Shown one piece after another: positions 32,975-44,457 of a stretch of DNA of 64,000 bases. A program made the position numbers and the translations under genes. Numbering within the stretch: position 1 is the stretch's first letter; the number at the start of each line of letters is the position of its first letter. The stretch comes from Poa pratensis (taxonomy: Eukaryota; Streptophyta; Magnoliopsida; Poales; Poaceae), in NCBI GenBank assembly GCA_947311845.1, contig CAMZMU010000107.1, forward strand, positions 40,824,838 through 40,888,837, given 5' to 3'. The notes beneath the pieces are model-generated. The model saw only the letters and a list, made by a program, of their open reading frames with translations. It had not been told where the DNA came from and did no database searches.

Positions 32975-34231
32975 GAAGAAGAGATTGATAGATAGCCCGG
33001 CCGAGTTATGAGATCGGATTCGGATTCCTAGTCGAATCGCAATTCGAATCGAAATTAAACAAGGGACCGGACTACACAGCGGCGCCGCATATTTGCATTC
33101 CCGTGCGGCGGTTGGCATGCATGCATGCATGTAACTAATTAATATCTCACACAACTAATGTATGCATGTAATTAATTACTCACTCACATTCACACACACT
33201 CACATGCATGCAACTAATTAGTGCTTAAGACGAGCCATGACACTCCTCTTTCTCATGCATGCGACGGTGACGTCATTCAAGATTCTCTCAATTTCTAACT
33301 TTAAAAACTTTTACCTCACAAATCATAGATCCAATTGGAAATCCGCTTTCACCGTTGCCTTAGTCGCGACGAGATCTACGAAACTAGATCCCATGTTGCT
33401 ATGTTTTGATAACTTTTTTTATCGTCAGTAGTTACCAGATTATTATCACTAACTTACCAGATTATAATAACTTGGTTATCAGGTTTTCTATACGTCATTC
33501 TGTATCAATGTAAGGCTGTTTGATACTAATTTGTGTGGACTGATACCACTCTTAGGTCTTGAAAAATGTTGGAACTCTTACTCTCTAGCAATGCAAATTA
33601 TTTTAAATGTCCCAAATTTTATCTGATAACCATGAATAGTTATCATGGTAACTGTTCATTGCTAATCTGATAGCTATAGTAGATAATCTGGTAACTGGTG
33701 TGAAAAAATAAATTTTGTCGAAACATATTAACATGTGATCTAGTTTTGAAGCCCTTGTTGAGACGAATTTACCAGTGTAAACGGATCATTAATCGGAATA
33801 ACGGTTTAAAAGATAAATCATTTTAAATTTTAGAATTAGCAATTAATGCGATGATGTCACCCATGAAGTGGCAGACTACTATATGCATGCATGGGCTGGC
33901 AATTAGCCGCCGCATGCCAACCGTCCCGTGCGGCGCCTCTCTCTAGCTTTTCCCATTAAACAAAGTGCTGTAATTGCCACGTACCCTCCGGGCCCGTCAC
34001 GTCAGCTGAGCACGGAGAAAAATCTTATGCGACGTAGCCGAACCGTGGACCAACTTCAGCGTCTGCCACATAGCAATAGGAATCTCAAAGCTTCGAGGAA
34101 TGACCTCCACGGCGACCGGCGGCGCAGCTCCTTCACGACGCCGTCGCGCGCGGACCCAGCTAGCCACGGCCACGGTGGCCATCCTTCACTGCGCCTGGCG
34201 GCGCAACTCTCATGACGCCGTAGATTTTTCT
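32975..34231. other. Intergenic, possible decayed inverted-repeat element
   Basis: GGCGCCGCA and GGTTGGCATGC occur near 33081-33120 and, inverted, near 33905-33940, with CATG-rich sequence beside both. No target duplication was found, so this is not called as a transposon. No gene seen. Confidence 0.35.
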
Positions 34232-34394
34232 CCGCTGAGCACACCAGTCCGCTCTCCAGTCCACCGGCCGGCGTCGTTCAAGGTCCACCGGCCGGCAGCC
34301 ACGCTCTCCCCCGGTCACCGTCGACGCCACACACGCTCTCCCGTCCAAAAGGTCCTAGCTCTCCCCTCTTCTGTGCATCGATCGGAAAGTAGAT
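34232..34394 (+). repeat. 5'-region-like direct repeat, copy 1
   Basis: Shares CGCTCTCCAGTCCA, GGCGTCGTTCAAGGTCC, CTCTCCCCCGGTCACC, ACACACGCTCTCCCGTCC and CCTAGCTCTCCCCTCTT in the same order with 38380-38577. The CT-rich, stop-free character suggests a duplicated 5' UTR or promoter of a gene. Confidence 0.75.
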
Positions 34395-35518
34395 CCCAAC
34401 GAGGAGGGGAGATCCCCTTTTTCTGTGACCACCTTGCAAAACTCGCGACTTGCAGGCTCCGGTGGCGGCGCTCGTGTCCTGGAGCGCCTAGATCCATGTC
34501 CCACCTACTGGTTCGGCGGGCGGAACGAGGGCCAGGTTCTGGGATTGGACGCTCCGGCAGCAGCGGCGCTCGTGTCGAGGAAGCTGCTGCCACCGGCGTC
34601 CACCTGGAGCTGCTTCCAGCGTCTTCCCCGAACGGCTGTTGCTCCTACGCTCCGGCATCAAGGAGAGGCTGCTCAAGGTCTGCTCCCCATCTTATTTTAA
34701 CACGAGCAGTTTAGCTTCACTGTTGTCCTGATGGGTTTCCTGCAAAAAGAACATGAGCAGCGTCATGAGTTCAAGAGATCATTCGTTAAGTACTTTTCTG
34801 TAGGAACAATATTCCGCTGCTGTTTTACCTCTGCAGCACTGATAGTGCTGTCCTTTTTGGTCTTCGTGGAACTGGAATTGCTAAAAATGCAGAAATTTAT
34901 AAGAGAGCAATGTAAAATGCACTAGTGTGTTTCTTTGAAGAATTTTATATATATCAGATACTGATTTCCGGGGACTTGTCATGCCTAGTGGTATCATGTG
35001 TGTTAGCTTGATTTTGTTGGCTTAGTTCAAGATTGGCACTGTGATGTTTCAGACTGTATGTGCTAATCAGAATGAAGTATAATTTATGCGATTCTTAATT
35101 TGTTGTACATCTGATGCCCAGATGACTGTTACTAGACCTGCTTACATGGATGCTCTCCAAGAGCACTTGATATTGATGTGATAATATCATGTGAGTATTA
35201 TTTCTGCAATTTTCTTCACCCCTATTGTTGGTGCTAACCTATTCTTTGACAAGTAGCCTAAGGGCATCTCCAGTCGTTGTGCCCCCCCAGGGCCCAAAAC
35301 GGCGCTATTTTGGGCCGCCTGGGCGCTATTCTGGATCCTGGGGGGCGCGTTTTCCAGCCGTGAACCCAGGCCGCCCCCCCAGCCGGCGGTTCGGCCATAT
35401 TTCGGCATAAACAAAGGCCGATCCATTTTCGCATACAAATTCACATAGAAATAGTTTAACATACAAATTCACACACAAATAAATAGTTCAACAATGCAAA
35501 CAAATAAAACAAATCATA

Positions 35519-36677
35519 CTAGGCATTGGCATTGCCCTTGCGCGCCCACAAGTGCTCCACCAGATCATCCTGTAGAGTTTGATGTGCTGCAACGTCTCGA
35601 TCTCCTGGCGCGTGGCGAGGAAGGCTGCCCATGATGCGGCACCTGGTGATCAACATCTGCAAGAGGACCCTGTCGGTAGTATGGTGCCCTTGCCTCACTC
35701 TCAGACACCGGGTAAACCAAGCTTTCGCGCTTCCTGGCACAGGGTTGGAGATGCTCTTCACAAATGTTGCCCACTTCGGGTAGATGCCATCTGCAAGATA
35801 GTAGCCCTTTGTGTACTGGTGCCCATTGATCTCGTAGTTCACAGGGGGAGCATGGCCTTCGGCAAGCTCGGCAAAGACATCCGAGCACTGTAAGACATTG
35901 ATGTCGTTGTGAGTTCCTGGCATACCAAAGAATGAATGCCAAATCCATAGATCATATGAAGCCACGGCCTCGAGAATCACCGAGCACTCTCCTTTGTGGC
36001 CCTTGTACATCCCCTGCCAATCAAATGGACAGTTCTTCCATGCCCAATGCATGCAGTTGATACTACCAAGCATCCCAGGAAAGCCTCTTGCTTCATTGCA
36101 AGCTAGGATGCGAGCAATGTCTTCCGCATTGGGTGATCGCAAGTAGGTTGGGCCAAAGACTGCAACCACTGAACTTGTTCAAGCACTCAATGGCCGTGGA
36201 CTCGCCCATGCGCAGATAGTCATCCTGTGCATCAGCGGGAGCACCGTATGGAAGCAACCTCATGGCCATCGTGCACTTCTGAATTGAGGTAAAGCCTACC
36301 GTGCCGGTGCAGTCCTTCTTCAATTTGAAGTAGGTGTCGAACTCCCGGATGGCATGCATGATCTTGAGGAAGAGCACGCGGTTCATCCTGAAACGGCGCC
36401 GGAACACTTTCTCGTCGTGCACGGGATCATCGGCGAAGTTGTCAAAGTAGAGGATGCAGTACCCCTCGTACCGCTGCCTCGGCTTGCTCTTGCAGCGACC
36501 GCGCGTCGATCCAACACGCCGCGGCATGGCGTCGTTGGCGAGCAAGCCGGCGAGGCAGCTCAAGATCAGCAAGTGTTCTTCATCGTCGATGGCGGCCTGA
36601 TCTTCCTCATCAAAGAGCTCGGCGAGCATCTCCTCGGTGTCGGAGTCCATGGCTGGGACGGACGGAGCGCCGAACAC
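35519..36677 (-). pseudogene. PIF/Harbinger DDE transposase, inactive
   Basis: The upstream part (36677-36175) reads EEMLAELFDEEDQAAIDDEE, then YFDNFADDPVHDEKVFRRRF and [12 protein letters not shown] frameshift near 36172 moves the frame to [66 protein letters not shown] and a tail [17 protein letters not shown]. This is the plant transposon/DDE_4 fold used by PIF/Harbinger elements. The first catalytic Asp, normally in SIDCMHW, is Asn here; the middle Asp in HNDINVL is kept; the region expected to hold the last Glu is missing before the tail. Frameshift plus lost catalytic residues make it dead. Confidence 0.9.
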
Positions 36678-36953
36678 CTTGCGGGCGGGGTGGACGCGTT
36701 TCGCCCGAGAATCGCCCTGGAGGCTAGATCGCGGCGGAGGAGAGTGGGCGGCGCCGGCGGCGCCGGCGGCGTGGCGGGGCTAGACGGCGGGTTTCCTAGC
36801 TGCTTGTGTGCGGCGGCAGCAGGAGTGGTGGTGCCGGCGGCGGCATGGCGACAACGAGACGGACAGAGGAAAAGGCGAGCCGGGGTGGGGAAACTGGGTT
36901 CGGCCTGCGAGCGCCGGCGCTAATTTCCGCCGAAACGGCGCTATTTGGGCTTT

Positions 36954-36979
36954 GGGGGGGGGGGGGGGGGGGGGGGGGG
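36954..36979 (+). repeat. 26-base poly-G tract
   Basis: An uninterrupted G run near the right end of the Harbinger element. Its length may be uncertain in the assembly. Confidence 0.85.
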
Positions 36980-37458
36980 CTGGTAGAAAAACGGCGCTAT
37001 TTGGCCGAAACGGCGCTATTTTGGGCCCGGGGGGCGCTGGGGGGACGACTGGAGATGCCCTAATTTGTTGGTCTCTATATTTTCCGGTATCTCTATACTT
37101 CTCATTGAAACTCCCACTAATTCATTTCTCAGATGCATTGACATTGAGCTTGTCTCCAATACGTGCCATAGCAAGGGACCATTGCTGTGCATTGACAGCA
37201 CCTTTGCCTCCCCTATGAATCAGAAAGCACTGACTTTCCGTGCTGACATAGTTGTTCGTTCTGCAACAAAGTACATTACTGGCCATAATGATGTGAGTTA
37301 ATGAAACGAATTTGCAGTACTCTATTTACAGATCAATATATATGCATGTGTTGAGATTATTTTGTTTTAAGGTTATTGGAGGCTGTATCAGTGGCAGCGA
37401 CGAGCTAGTTTCCAAGGTCCGCATTTATCACCATGTAGTCGGTGGTGTTCTATATCCG

Positions 37459-40400
37459 GTAAGTTGGATTGGTGCGATTTCTATCCATTTCTCAAACCTA
37501 TTTGCTTTCACCGGATTTAGTTGCAAAATCTTGTAATTCTGTCTAGCAATGTTCACTATATACCAGGAGTTATACTTGGCTCGCCCTGTATTAACCAGCT
37601 CCATATGGACAAAAGTAAATTATAGTTGCTGTAACTTGTGTTCCTTCGACATACTCTATTCTAATCATGAGGATTATTACAATATGAGAGTGCCAAGATC
37701 GCTTTTCCTGCATAGATAACACATTACCCATAAGATTGTATTCCTAGTTTCTTTCCGAATGAAGTAAATTTTATCTTCCAAATGTAAAACTCAATAAATC
37801 ACAGAACATGATATTGTGCTCCTAGAATCTCTATATGAATTAGACAACCGTATTTCCGTAGCAGTGCATGGTTTTGATCTTAGTTAGTAGACTAGTAGGG
37901 TATTTGTGTGCAGAACTTTGACTTGCCTTGTATTGAACCTCTAGGTTCATTGTTGACGTTAAGCTGTTGAAAAGCAATTTGTGTAGTACTTAGACGATAT
38001 ATGCTGTGTTCCTCTCGTGATATCCTGTTTTGTTAATTTCTAACATTTCACTGTATTGTGATATCAAAATGCTTCCTACCTCAAACTAGTGAGATGCATT
38101 AAAAAAAACAGTAGATGATCTGAATTTACAAGTGAGACCTGGTGTTTAGATTGAATATAGGCAATACCAGATAATCTTATTAAGCCAATTTTGAAACCTT
38201 TTAATCAGAACCATGAATCATATTACTATGCCCATAGGTTAAATTTAAACTTCACAACTGCTAAATACAAATTAGACAAGTAGACAAGAAAACTGGCCAC
38301 AAGATAACTGATGCTGAAAAACGAGTGCGGCCCGTCACGTGCCACGTACCTTCTCCACTCCTCCCCGTCTGCGAGTTGAGCACACAGCCAGCCGCTCTCC
38401 AGTCCAATTTCCAGATTCACTGGCGTCGTTCAAGGTCCTCCGGCCGGTAGCGACCCTCTCCCCCGGTCACCATCGACGCTACACACGCTCTCCCGTCCTC
38501 CTCATCTCCAAGCAAATATGCCTCTCTCCTAGCTCTCCCCTCTTTTGTGTGTGGATACGAAAGTAGCAGCAACCTAATTTGTTGCGGTATGAACCAAGGA
38601 GAATTGCGTGAAAATGATTGTGTATCTGTCACTCCCCTCCACGCAACTCCTTGTTCCGCCCGCCAAGGAACATATAATCGAATTGGGATAGGGAGTGTTT
38701 ATGAACCAACGAGAACTGTGTGCAAATAATTGTGTATCTACATGATTCGCCTAAACCTTTGTATATGAAATGATATACAGTTTTCCACTCATGTAGATTA
38801 CTTCTGTACAGTCTTTATTTTGGTGCACTTGATGGGGATGGATTATGCCATTATGGGAGCCATATCAGTTGGAGGAACAGTACCAATTGACTTGGAGGGT
38901 CTTACTTACTGGAGCAGTGCCAATTGACTTGGAGAATGTAATATCCTTGGAACCATTGCCATATAACCCAAGATAAGTGATGGGAAGGTTTTCCAGCTGC
39001 CTCAACTGGTAAAATTTCTGAATAAAAAATCTGACAAAAGAAGAAATATATTGAATAATGGATCCTCATTTGGATGTTGATGCTGATGGAGACTGTTGAT
39101 AGTCTTTCAGTTCTTGGAAGGATATTTTATTTGGCTGTTATGGTAGCTATGGTCCATCCGGCATTTGTTTGATTTTCTAGTAAAAAGGTAATGGCTGGAC
39201 ACTAATGACTGTTATATTTGGAGAGGGTGTGGTTTAAAATCCGCAGAATATGGTCACAGAGCCGGATGGAAAGTTCATCATGGGAGGTGTGTTCATTCTG
39301 GAACTTTTGTCCATCCTACTTTAGGAACAAGTCAGTCTTGCATACATTGTTTTTTCGACCAAACGGGAACAGCTCAGAGTGCTGTACACAAACTCGAAAT
39401 GCTGTTATCAGTTATCTACAAATGAATTTTGCAAAACGTAAACATCAACGACATGGACATATTTGGTAATTATCTTGCAATGAATTTGACTGTTGGGACC
39501 TCCCCTTGCAGTTTTGCTAAAAAAAGTGGAACGCAGTATGTAAAAAATAACAGGGAAATGGTTGTTCTAACTGATGTTCTAGTTGTTTTCCATTATGTTA
39601 GACATGGAAAATCTCCCGACTCTGTAGGAGTGTGAATTAGAGCTGCTACTTGGTAAATTCTGTCATATCTCAGAACTTAATTCCAACCATGCAAAAAGTT
39701 ATCTCCTTAGAATTAAGATAGAGTAATTGGAACATATGTATGCCGCCTAACAACATGCTGTAAGTTGTAATATCACAAAAGTATCTTTATTGTTCTTCAG
39801 CTGTTTCTTTGAGGGCAATATATCACATACCCATGTTCCTTAGGTCTGAACTTCTCTTGGATCGGGGAAATGACACTATGAACCTTTTTATCTGATACCT
39901 AAGAGTGTCCTAGTATGCTAGCCTACCATGCCACAACTCCATTTGTTTATGACGTATGGTCTTTCATATTTTCTTTCTTGTCCACTTCTTTTATCCAAGG
40001 AACCCCAACTTTATAAAACATTAGTTACATGTTTCCCTTGTAGAGTTTTGTACCGGTATTATTTGTGGTTTATATTAGTGTATTTAGTTTTTTTTTTATG
40101 AGAACAAGTACAGAGAGACCTGCTGAAATAAATATATTTGCACGTACTTCTACAGAAGCATTTGAACGTTTTATATATATGCACACGTGTCAAACTAAGT
40201 GTAGGGTGCTCCTTTAATCAAATATGGTAATTTACATATCATCGCTGTTATATGATTTCTTACTTTATCGATGCCTTGCATTATTTCCATTCTGTCCAAA
40301 TAGGGCTTTTCTACTTCATGTAACCAAGGCTATTTTCATGGGTTATGGCAATGTTTGTTTTCTCTTATGACCACTTGTGTAGGTTGCAGTACACTTCGTA

Positions 40401-41560
40401 GTGATATGGTCAGTGATTTCTCGGAGAGATTTCTTAACCTAGTAATAAAGGTTCTTTGGACACATAAATGACTGAACTATTGATTTATAGTCACCAGTAT
40501 TTACCAAACAAAAAAGATCCCATGCTTTGGACTTCCAAGCATTCAGTTATGTGCATGATGGTCTTTAACTCTTGCCTGTACGTGAATGAATTGATATTTC
40601 TTACATGCTTTGCCTGGAATAGTGATGTGCAACAACAGATCACTTTAAGTTGGTATTTTGCCCATAGTTGTGATGCTAATCAATTTTAACACCTATGGTC
40701 CATTATGCATGTATGCTTCATTTTCAGTACCTTAATTTTGTTTCTGGAAATTCTGGTTGAGTATAATTTCTGAAATTTGTTAGCTCAGTTATGACCATTG
40801 GTTTTTAATCAATTTGTTTATCTCTGAGAGCTTCCTTGTTAAAGATGGGTGTCTGTATGTTTTAAGAATGTTTAAACCATTTATCTCACCTGGAAGTGGC
40901 AACTGCTGATTATAATGATCTTTCATATCTTAGGTTTGTTGATGCTATGCGGACATGTATCAAGTGCAGTCACCAGCCTTCACCCTGCTCGTTTGGTCGC
41001 CGTTTCTTTGATTCTGTTCACCTCCTGGATGGTGTAGAACAGTAGAAGTAATGCAACAACCCTTCCTTTGAAGGGGCGCCTGTTGCTGTGGGTTTGTTGC
41101 TACGTCGCTTGGGAGGAAGCCAAGTATTGGGCTCGCGCTGGTGCTCTAGGACTTAGGCTGTGTTCACCGTGGTCGTGGTATCCCAAGTGCTCTGTGTTTT
41201 ATTGTACCTGACCACGTCCCGTGGTGTTTGTAAAAAAACATTGCCTTTGAAATACTGTCAAGATAATTCATTGAACCTATTTCAGTAAAATTCTGTCTTC
41301 ATATACTGTAACTATCTGTGCATCAACAAGTTAACGGGTCTTTACTTTTTATTAGCATGTAAGCGAGCACATTGCCAGTTGCAATAGTCTGCCAATGAAG
41401 TCGTGAAGTTCAAAAGAGAAACCAGCAATATCCAGATACAAGAAGACTATGTACAGCAGTATCTAAGCAGGCACGCAGTATTAACAATCATCCAGCTCAC
41501 TTTCTGAAGGAGAAGACCTTTCGTAGCAGAGAGGAGTTGCTGGGCGTCGGGAGGTCCTCT
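37459..41560. other. AT-rich intergenic region, no gene recognised
   Basis: Beyond the last cystathionine gamma-synthase-like exon I find no continuing exons. Besides the direct repeat at 38380-38577, a short repeat (AACCAA-GAGAA then ATTGTGTATCT) occurs at about 38590 and 38703. Stops are frequent elsewhere. A GC-richer stretch at 40960-41220 has no recognised product. Confidence 0.4.
38380..38577 (+). repeat. 5'-region-like direct repeat, copy 2
   Basis: Second copy of the segment at 34232-34394, in the same orientation and about 4.1 kb downstream, with an extra 20-40 bp of CT-rich sequence in its middle. Confidence 0.75.
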
Positions 41561-42250
41561 TTTTTTTTTTTTGAATTTTTCATACTTGTATTCATACTAG
41601 AGGAAACCAGTACAAGGCCAGATTACAAGCAATGAAAACAACATGAGAATACAGAGAGCAGCACCGCTGCAACACGCCAACCTCTACCTCGACGAACTCC
41701 AGCCGGAGCCCGCCACCGTGGAGCAGAAGAGCTCCTAGCCCGAAGGCGTTGAAGAGCCGCATCATCCACCAGCTCCGACGAGCTGGATCTGCAGACGGAG
41801 GTCGTCCATCGGCCGGGGGCACGCCCCAAGCACCTTCTGCCCTGGATCCGGGCCTGCGCCGCACCACCTCAACGGAGGTGGCCAGATCCACCACCAGCAC
41901 GCCGCACCACCGCGCAGCAGCCGCCTCGCATCTCCTCCTCCGGCCTTGTACCCACTCGACACCATCCTGCCACCGAAGCCGGAAGAAGCAGCGGCAGAAC
42001 GGGGACGCACCTGCGGCTTGGGAGCGCCGTCGAGGACGACGCCATGGAGGGGAAGCCACAGAGCTGCAAAACGACGACGCCGGCCACCCCGCCTCCGCCG
42101 CGCCGCCGCAAGACCCTCTATTTACAACGCCGGAGCGCAGATCCGGGGATTCCCCACCCTCCCGCCGCCGAAGCGGCCGGCGGAGGGGGAGGAATCCCTC
42201 GGATACGCCGGCGGCCGCCGGGAAAACATGAGAGGGTCCACGCCAATACA
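41561..42250 (-). mobile_element. Probable LINE-like retroposon tail
   Basis: The T run beginning at 41561 would be the A tail of a minus-strand retroposon. Upstream of it on that strand is GTACTGGTTTCCTCTAGTATG and a strongly GC-rich body, like that of the retroposon at 29367-30696. No reverse transcriptase and no clear target duplication were found, so the far edge is a guess. Confidence 0.4.
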
Positions 42251-42282
42251 AGTGAACTCGTCGAATACCTCGGTATCCATCG

Positions 42283-43241
42283 CTAGGGTCCATGCCGGGT
42301 GTGGTTGTCCAGCACTTGAATGTGCAGCTCTCCAGGCGGCACCAGATCATAGGCCACACATACGACGGCATAGTTACTGATGAAGTACCCTGGCCCAACA
42401 TGGAGAGTCCCAATCATCGGGCTGCACATGCGAAGGAGAGCTATGGCCCAGCCCGGCTTGATGTTCTTCCTCTGGAAAGTGTCGTAGCTCTTGACAAACA
42501 GGAAGCCATCAGGGACATGGATGAGGTCTAGCCCGATGGTACACGTGATCATCATATCGAGCACCTTGGATGGCCTGCTGCCAAAGATAGGAAACCAAAC
42601 TCCGCTGAAAATGCCGAAGATCTTCAGCTTCCGCACACCATCGCCAGGGTAAAGCTCATATGGAAAAGATCCCATTCCGTGCCGTCACTCAAACTCGAGG
42701 CGATGCTGGGCATGCACAACCATCATGACCGAACTGATCACACACGATCCTGCATGCGAGTAAACAATCAGCAAATCAGCTAGTACTATCTGTGTTACTT
42801 GAGAAAGGAGATTATCATGCATGATCTAGGCAGGACTCACCGTCTTCCATTCGCCCTTGGGATAGACTCTTGAATATAAATATATTGCCTAGCCCCTTTC
42901 CATCGGTTCAGACTTATGGTCTAGATAGCTAGTGCAGTAATTCTATATGGTATCAGAGCCAAGAGGTTTCGAGTTCGAAACCCCGCTCACGCGGATCAGT
43001 TCAGACTTGTGGTCTAGATGGCTAGTGCAGTAATTCTATATAGACTACTTCTCGGGTCACTCTGATAGATAGTCTTGCCCATCATATTCACCCAGCTCCA
43101 TCTCACCGGAATTTCGTCTCCGTACTCAATGATACCAAGCTTAATGCACATCCAAAGGTTGAACTTGTCGATGAAATATGCAGGGCCGGTGCTGGGCAAG
43201 AAACATATCGGCAGCTCCCCATTCGCCCTCTGATCAAGCAA
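42283..43241 (-). pseudogene. Unrecognised gene, probably broken
   Basis: Two coding-looking blocks lie on the minus strand. Block 43241-43051 encodes NGELPICFLPSTGPAYFIDK followed by FNLWMCIKLGIIEYGDEIPV and RWSWVNMMGK. Block 42675-42283 encodes MGSFPYELYPGDGVRKLKIF, then IHVPDGFLFVKSYDTFQRKN and PGELHIQVLDNHTRHGP before a stop. Between them is a possible small exon ending at a donor near 42838 (AAGACG then GTGAGT). A mini-LTR element (42869-43039) is inserted just after QSDPR of the first block and would break the frame. I do not recognise the family. Amino-acid composition and splice sites suggest a former gene, but no domain can be named. Confidence 0.42.
42869..43039 (+). mobile_element. 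SMART/TRIM-like mini LTR element
   Basis: Two near-identical segments, TTCAGACTTATGGTCTAGAT and its variant, each continue to GCTAGTGCAGTAATTCTATA and end at 42947 and 43039/40. Between them lies TGGTATCAGAGCC (42948-42960), the initiator tRNA-Met primer-binding site used by many Copia-type elements. ATAGACT flanks both sides (42862-42868 and 43040-43046). There is no coding capacity. The 5' part of the second LTR is missing or diverged. Confidence 0.6.
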
Positions 43242-44452
43242 ACAGTGCGTCAGGCAAATTACTCATTCTTAAATTCTACTAGAGCTGGGACTAGCTTCCA
43301 TGAATGATACAACCTAATGCACCAAGTACACGTTCGTCGCCTCGAACTACCATGCCGTCGTCGGCTGAAGTGTCTGATTGTAATAGGCTAAATACAAAAT
43401 TTCTGCTATAATGTCTACAACAGTTTCAGCCTAAACCAAGTTTTACTCATCTATACCACTTCAAAAATTTCAGCTACTTTTACAGAAATGGTTGAATCAA
43501 AACCAACATAAGCATTTCCGACCAATTTTGCACTTAACACTTAGCTAACAACGTCGTTAATGATGTTTTTTTGTGAATGTTGACGCTTTCTCCTTCAAAA
43601 TCCATGCACGATTACTTCTTATGCATTTGTTCCCTGCTATTTTGTGCTTGAACTATGTGTTTTGTGGATTGACGACTGTTCTAATTAAGTTTTGACCCGA
43701 GGTGAATTTAAGTAAATATAATTACACTAATTTGTTATCTTGTTTTGTTTTTTATCATATTGTGGTTTTTGCAAATATATTTTATAGAGTAATTAGTTAG
43801 AATTAGTACCCATAAACTATTATTTTCAGTTTCTTCCCATATATATAATTATAATGTTATCATTGATATTTTTTTGAGTTGCGCACAATTTTTCTGCTTT
43901 GTGAAAATAAATTGAAAGGGAAAACACATGGCTCCTTGATTGTTTCTACAATTGATGAATTACATAGGGTAAACGTGTATTAATGGGTGAATGAGTTATC
44001 CTAATTTTAATACTATTAGTTATCTTGGAATAGATTTCAAAACATATATCCTAGCAGTATCTTGTTAGAAGTGTGTAGTGTATGCAATGTAAGCAAATAA
44101 ATACAAATTCTGAAGTACTGATATGTCCCAGACGTATTCACGAATCTACTTTTTGAAACACCTTTTCTATTTTTTTTCTCTAGCTTGCATGATTAGAATA
44201 TAACTAACTTGGACTATAGCTATTTTCAAAACAAAAAAAAATCACTGTCTACCACGAAGAACAAAGAGAAGACGGATAAAGGGTGGGTAGAAAATCAATA
44301 TATTCATAAAATATAAATACGACACCAAAAAATATTCTATAGGAAAATACCAACGAAGAATGAAGAGAAGACAAAGGGGTGGCAGAGGAGCGGCCACATG
44401 GCGCACCCTGGTTGTGCCGTGGGCCCGTGCCCCCACCCCAAGCGCCTCCTAT
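43242..44452. other. AT-rich intergenic, no gene recognised
   Basis: No gene or terminus was recognised up to the Copia insertion. Confidence 0.45.
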
Positions 44453-44457
44453 ATATC

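Larger units (their letters stand above)
35262..37060 (-). mobile_element. PIF/Harbinger transposon with decayed transposase
   Basis: 1,799 bp with termini GGGCATCTCCAGTCG and its inverse, flanked by TAA at 35259-35261 and 37061-37063. Repeated AACGGCGCTATTTTGGGC motifs lie near both ends, and the element encodes a Harbinger-type transposase relic on the minus strand. It sits in an intron of the cystathionine gamma-synthase-like fragment. Confidence 0.92.
35122..37458 (+). pseudogene. CGS: Cystathionine gamma-synthase-like gene fragment
   Basis: Three exon-like blocks keep plant cystathionine gamma-synthase order and splice sites. Block 35122-35177 (MTVTRPAYMDALQEH) corresponds to the ITVIDPADMDAL region. 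Block about 37070-37292 encodes IETPTNSFLRCIDIELVSNT, CIDSTFASPMNQKALTF and SATKYITGHND, which contains the Lys that binds pyridoxal phosphate. Block 37372-37458 encodes GGCISGSDELVSKVRIYHHV and ends at a GTAAGT donor. The enzyme makes cystathionine from phosphohomoserine and cysteine in plastids for methionine synthesis. The N-terminal and C-terminal exons were not found, and a small in-frame duplication appears to precede IETPTN. A 1.8-kb Harbinger element occupies the intron between blocks 1 and 2. It is most likely a gene fragment, though exons outside my reading cannot be excluded. Confidence 0.75.

Noticed and set aside
33081..33941. Possible inverted-repeat transposon with GGCGCCGCA ends
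   Set aside because: The inverted matches are rearranged relative to one another and no target-site duplication was found.
42948..42990. tRNA-like sequence TGGTATCAGAGCC...GTTCGAAACCCC
   Set aside because: It is a retrotransposon primer-binding site and adjoining leader between two short repeated ends, not a complete tRNA.
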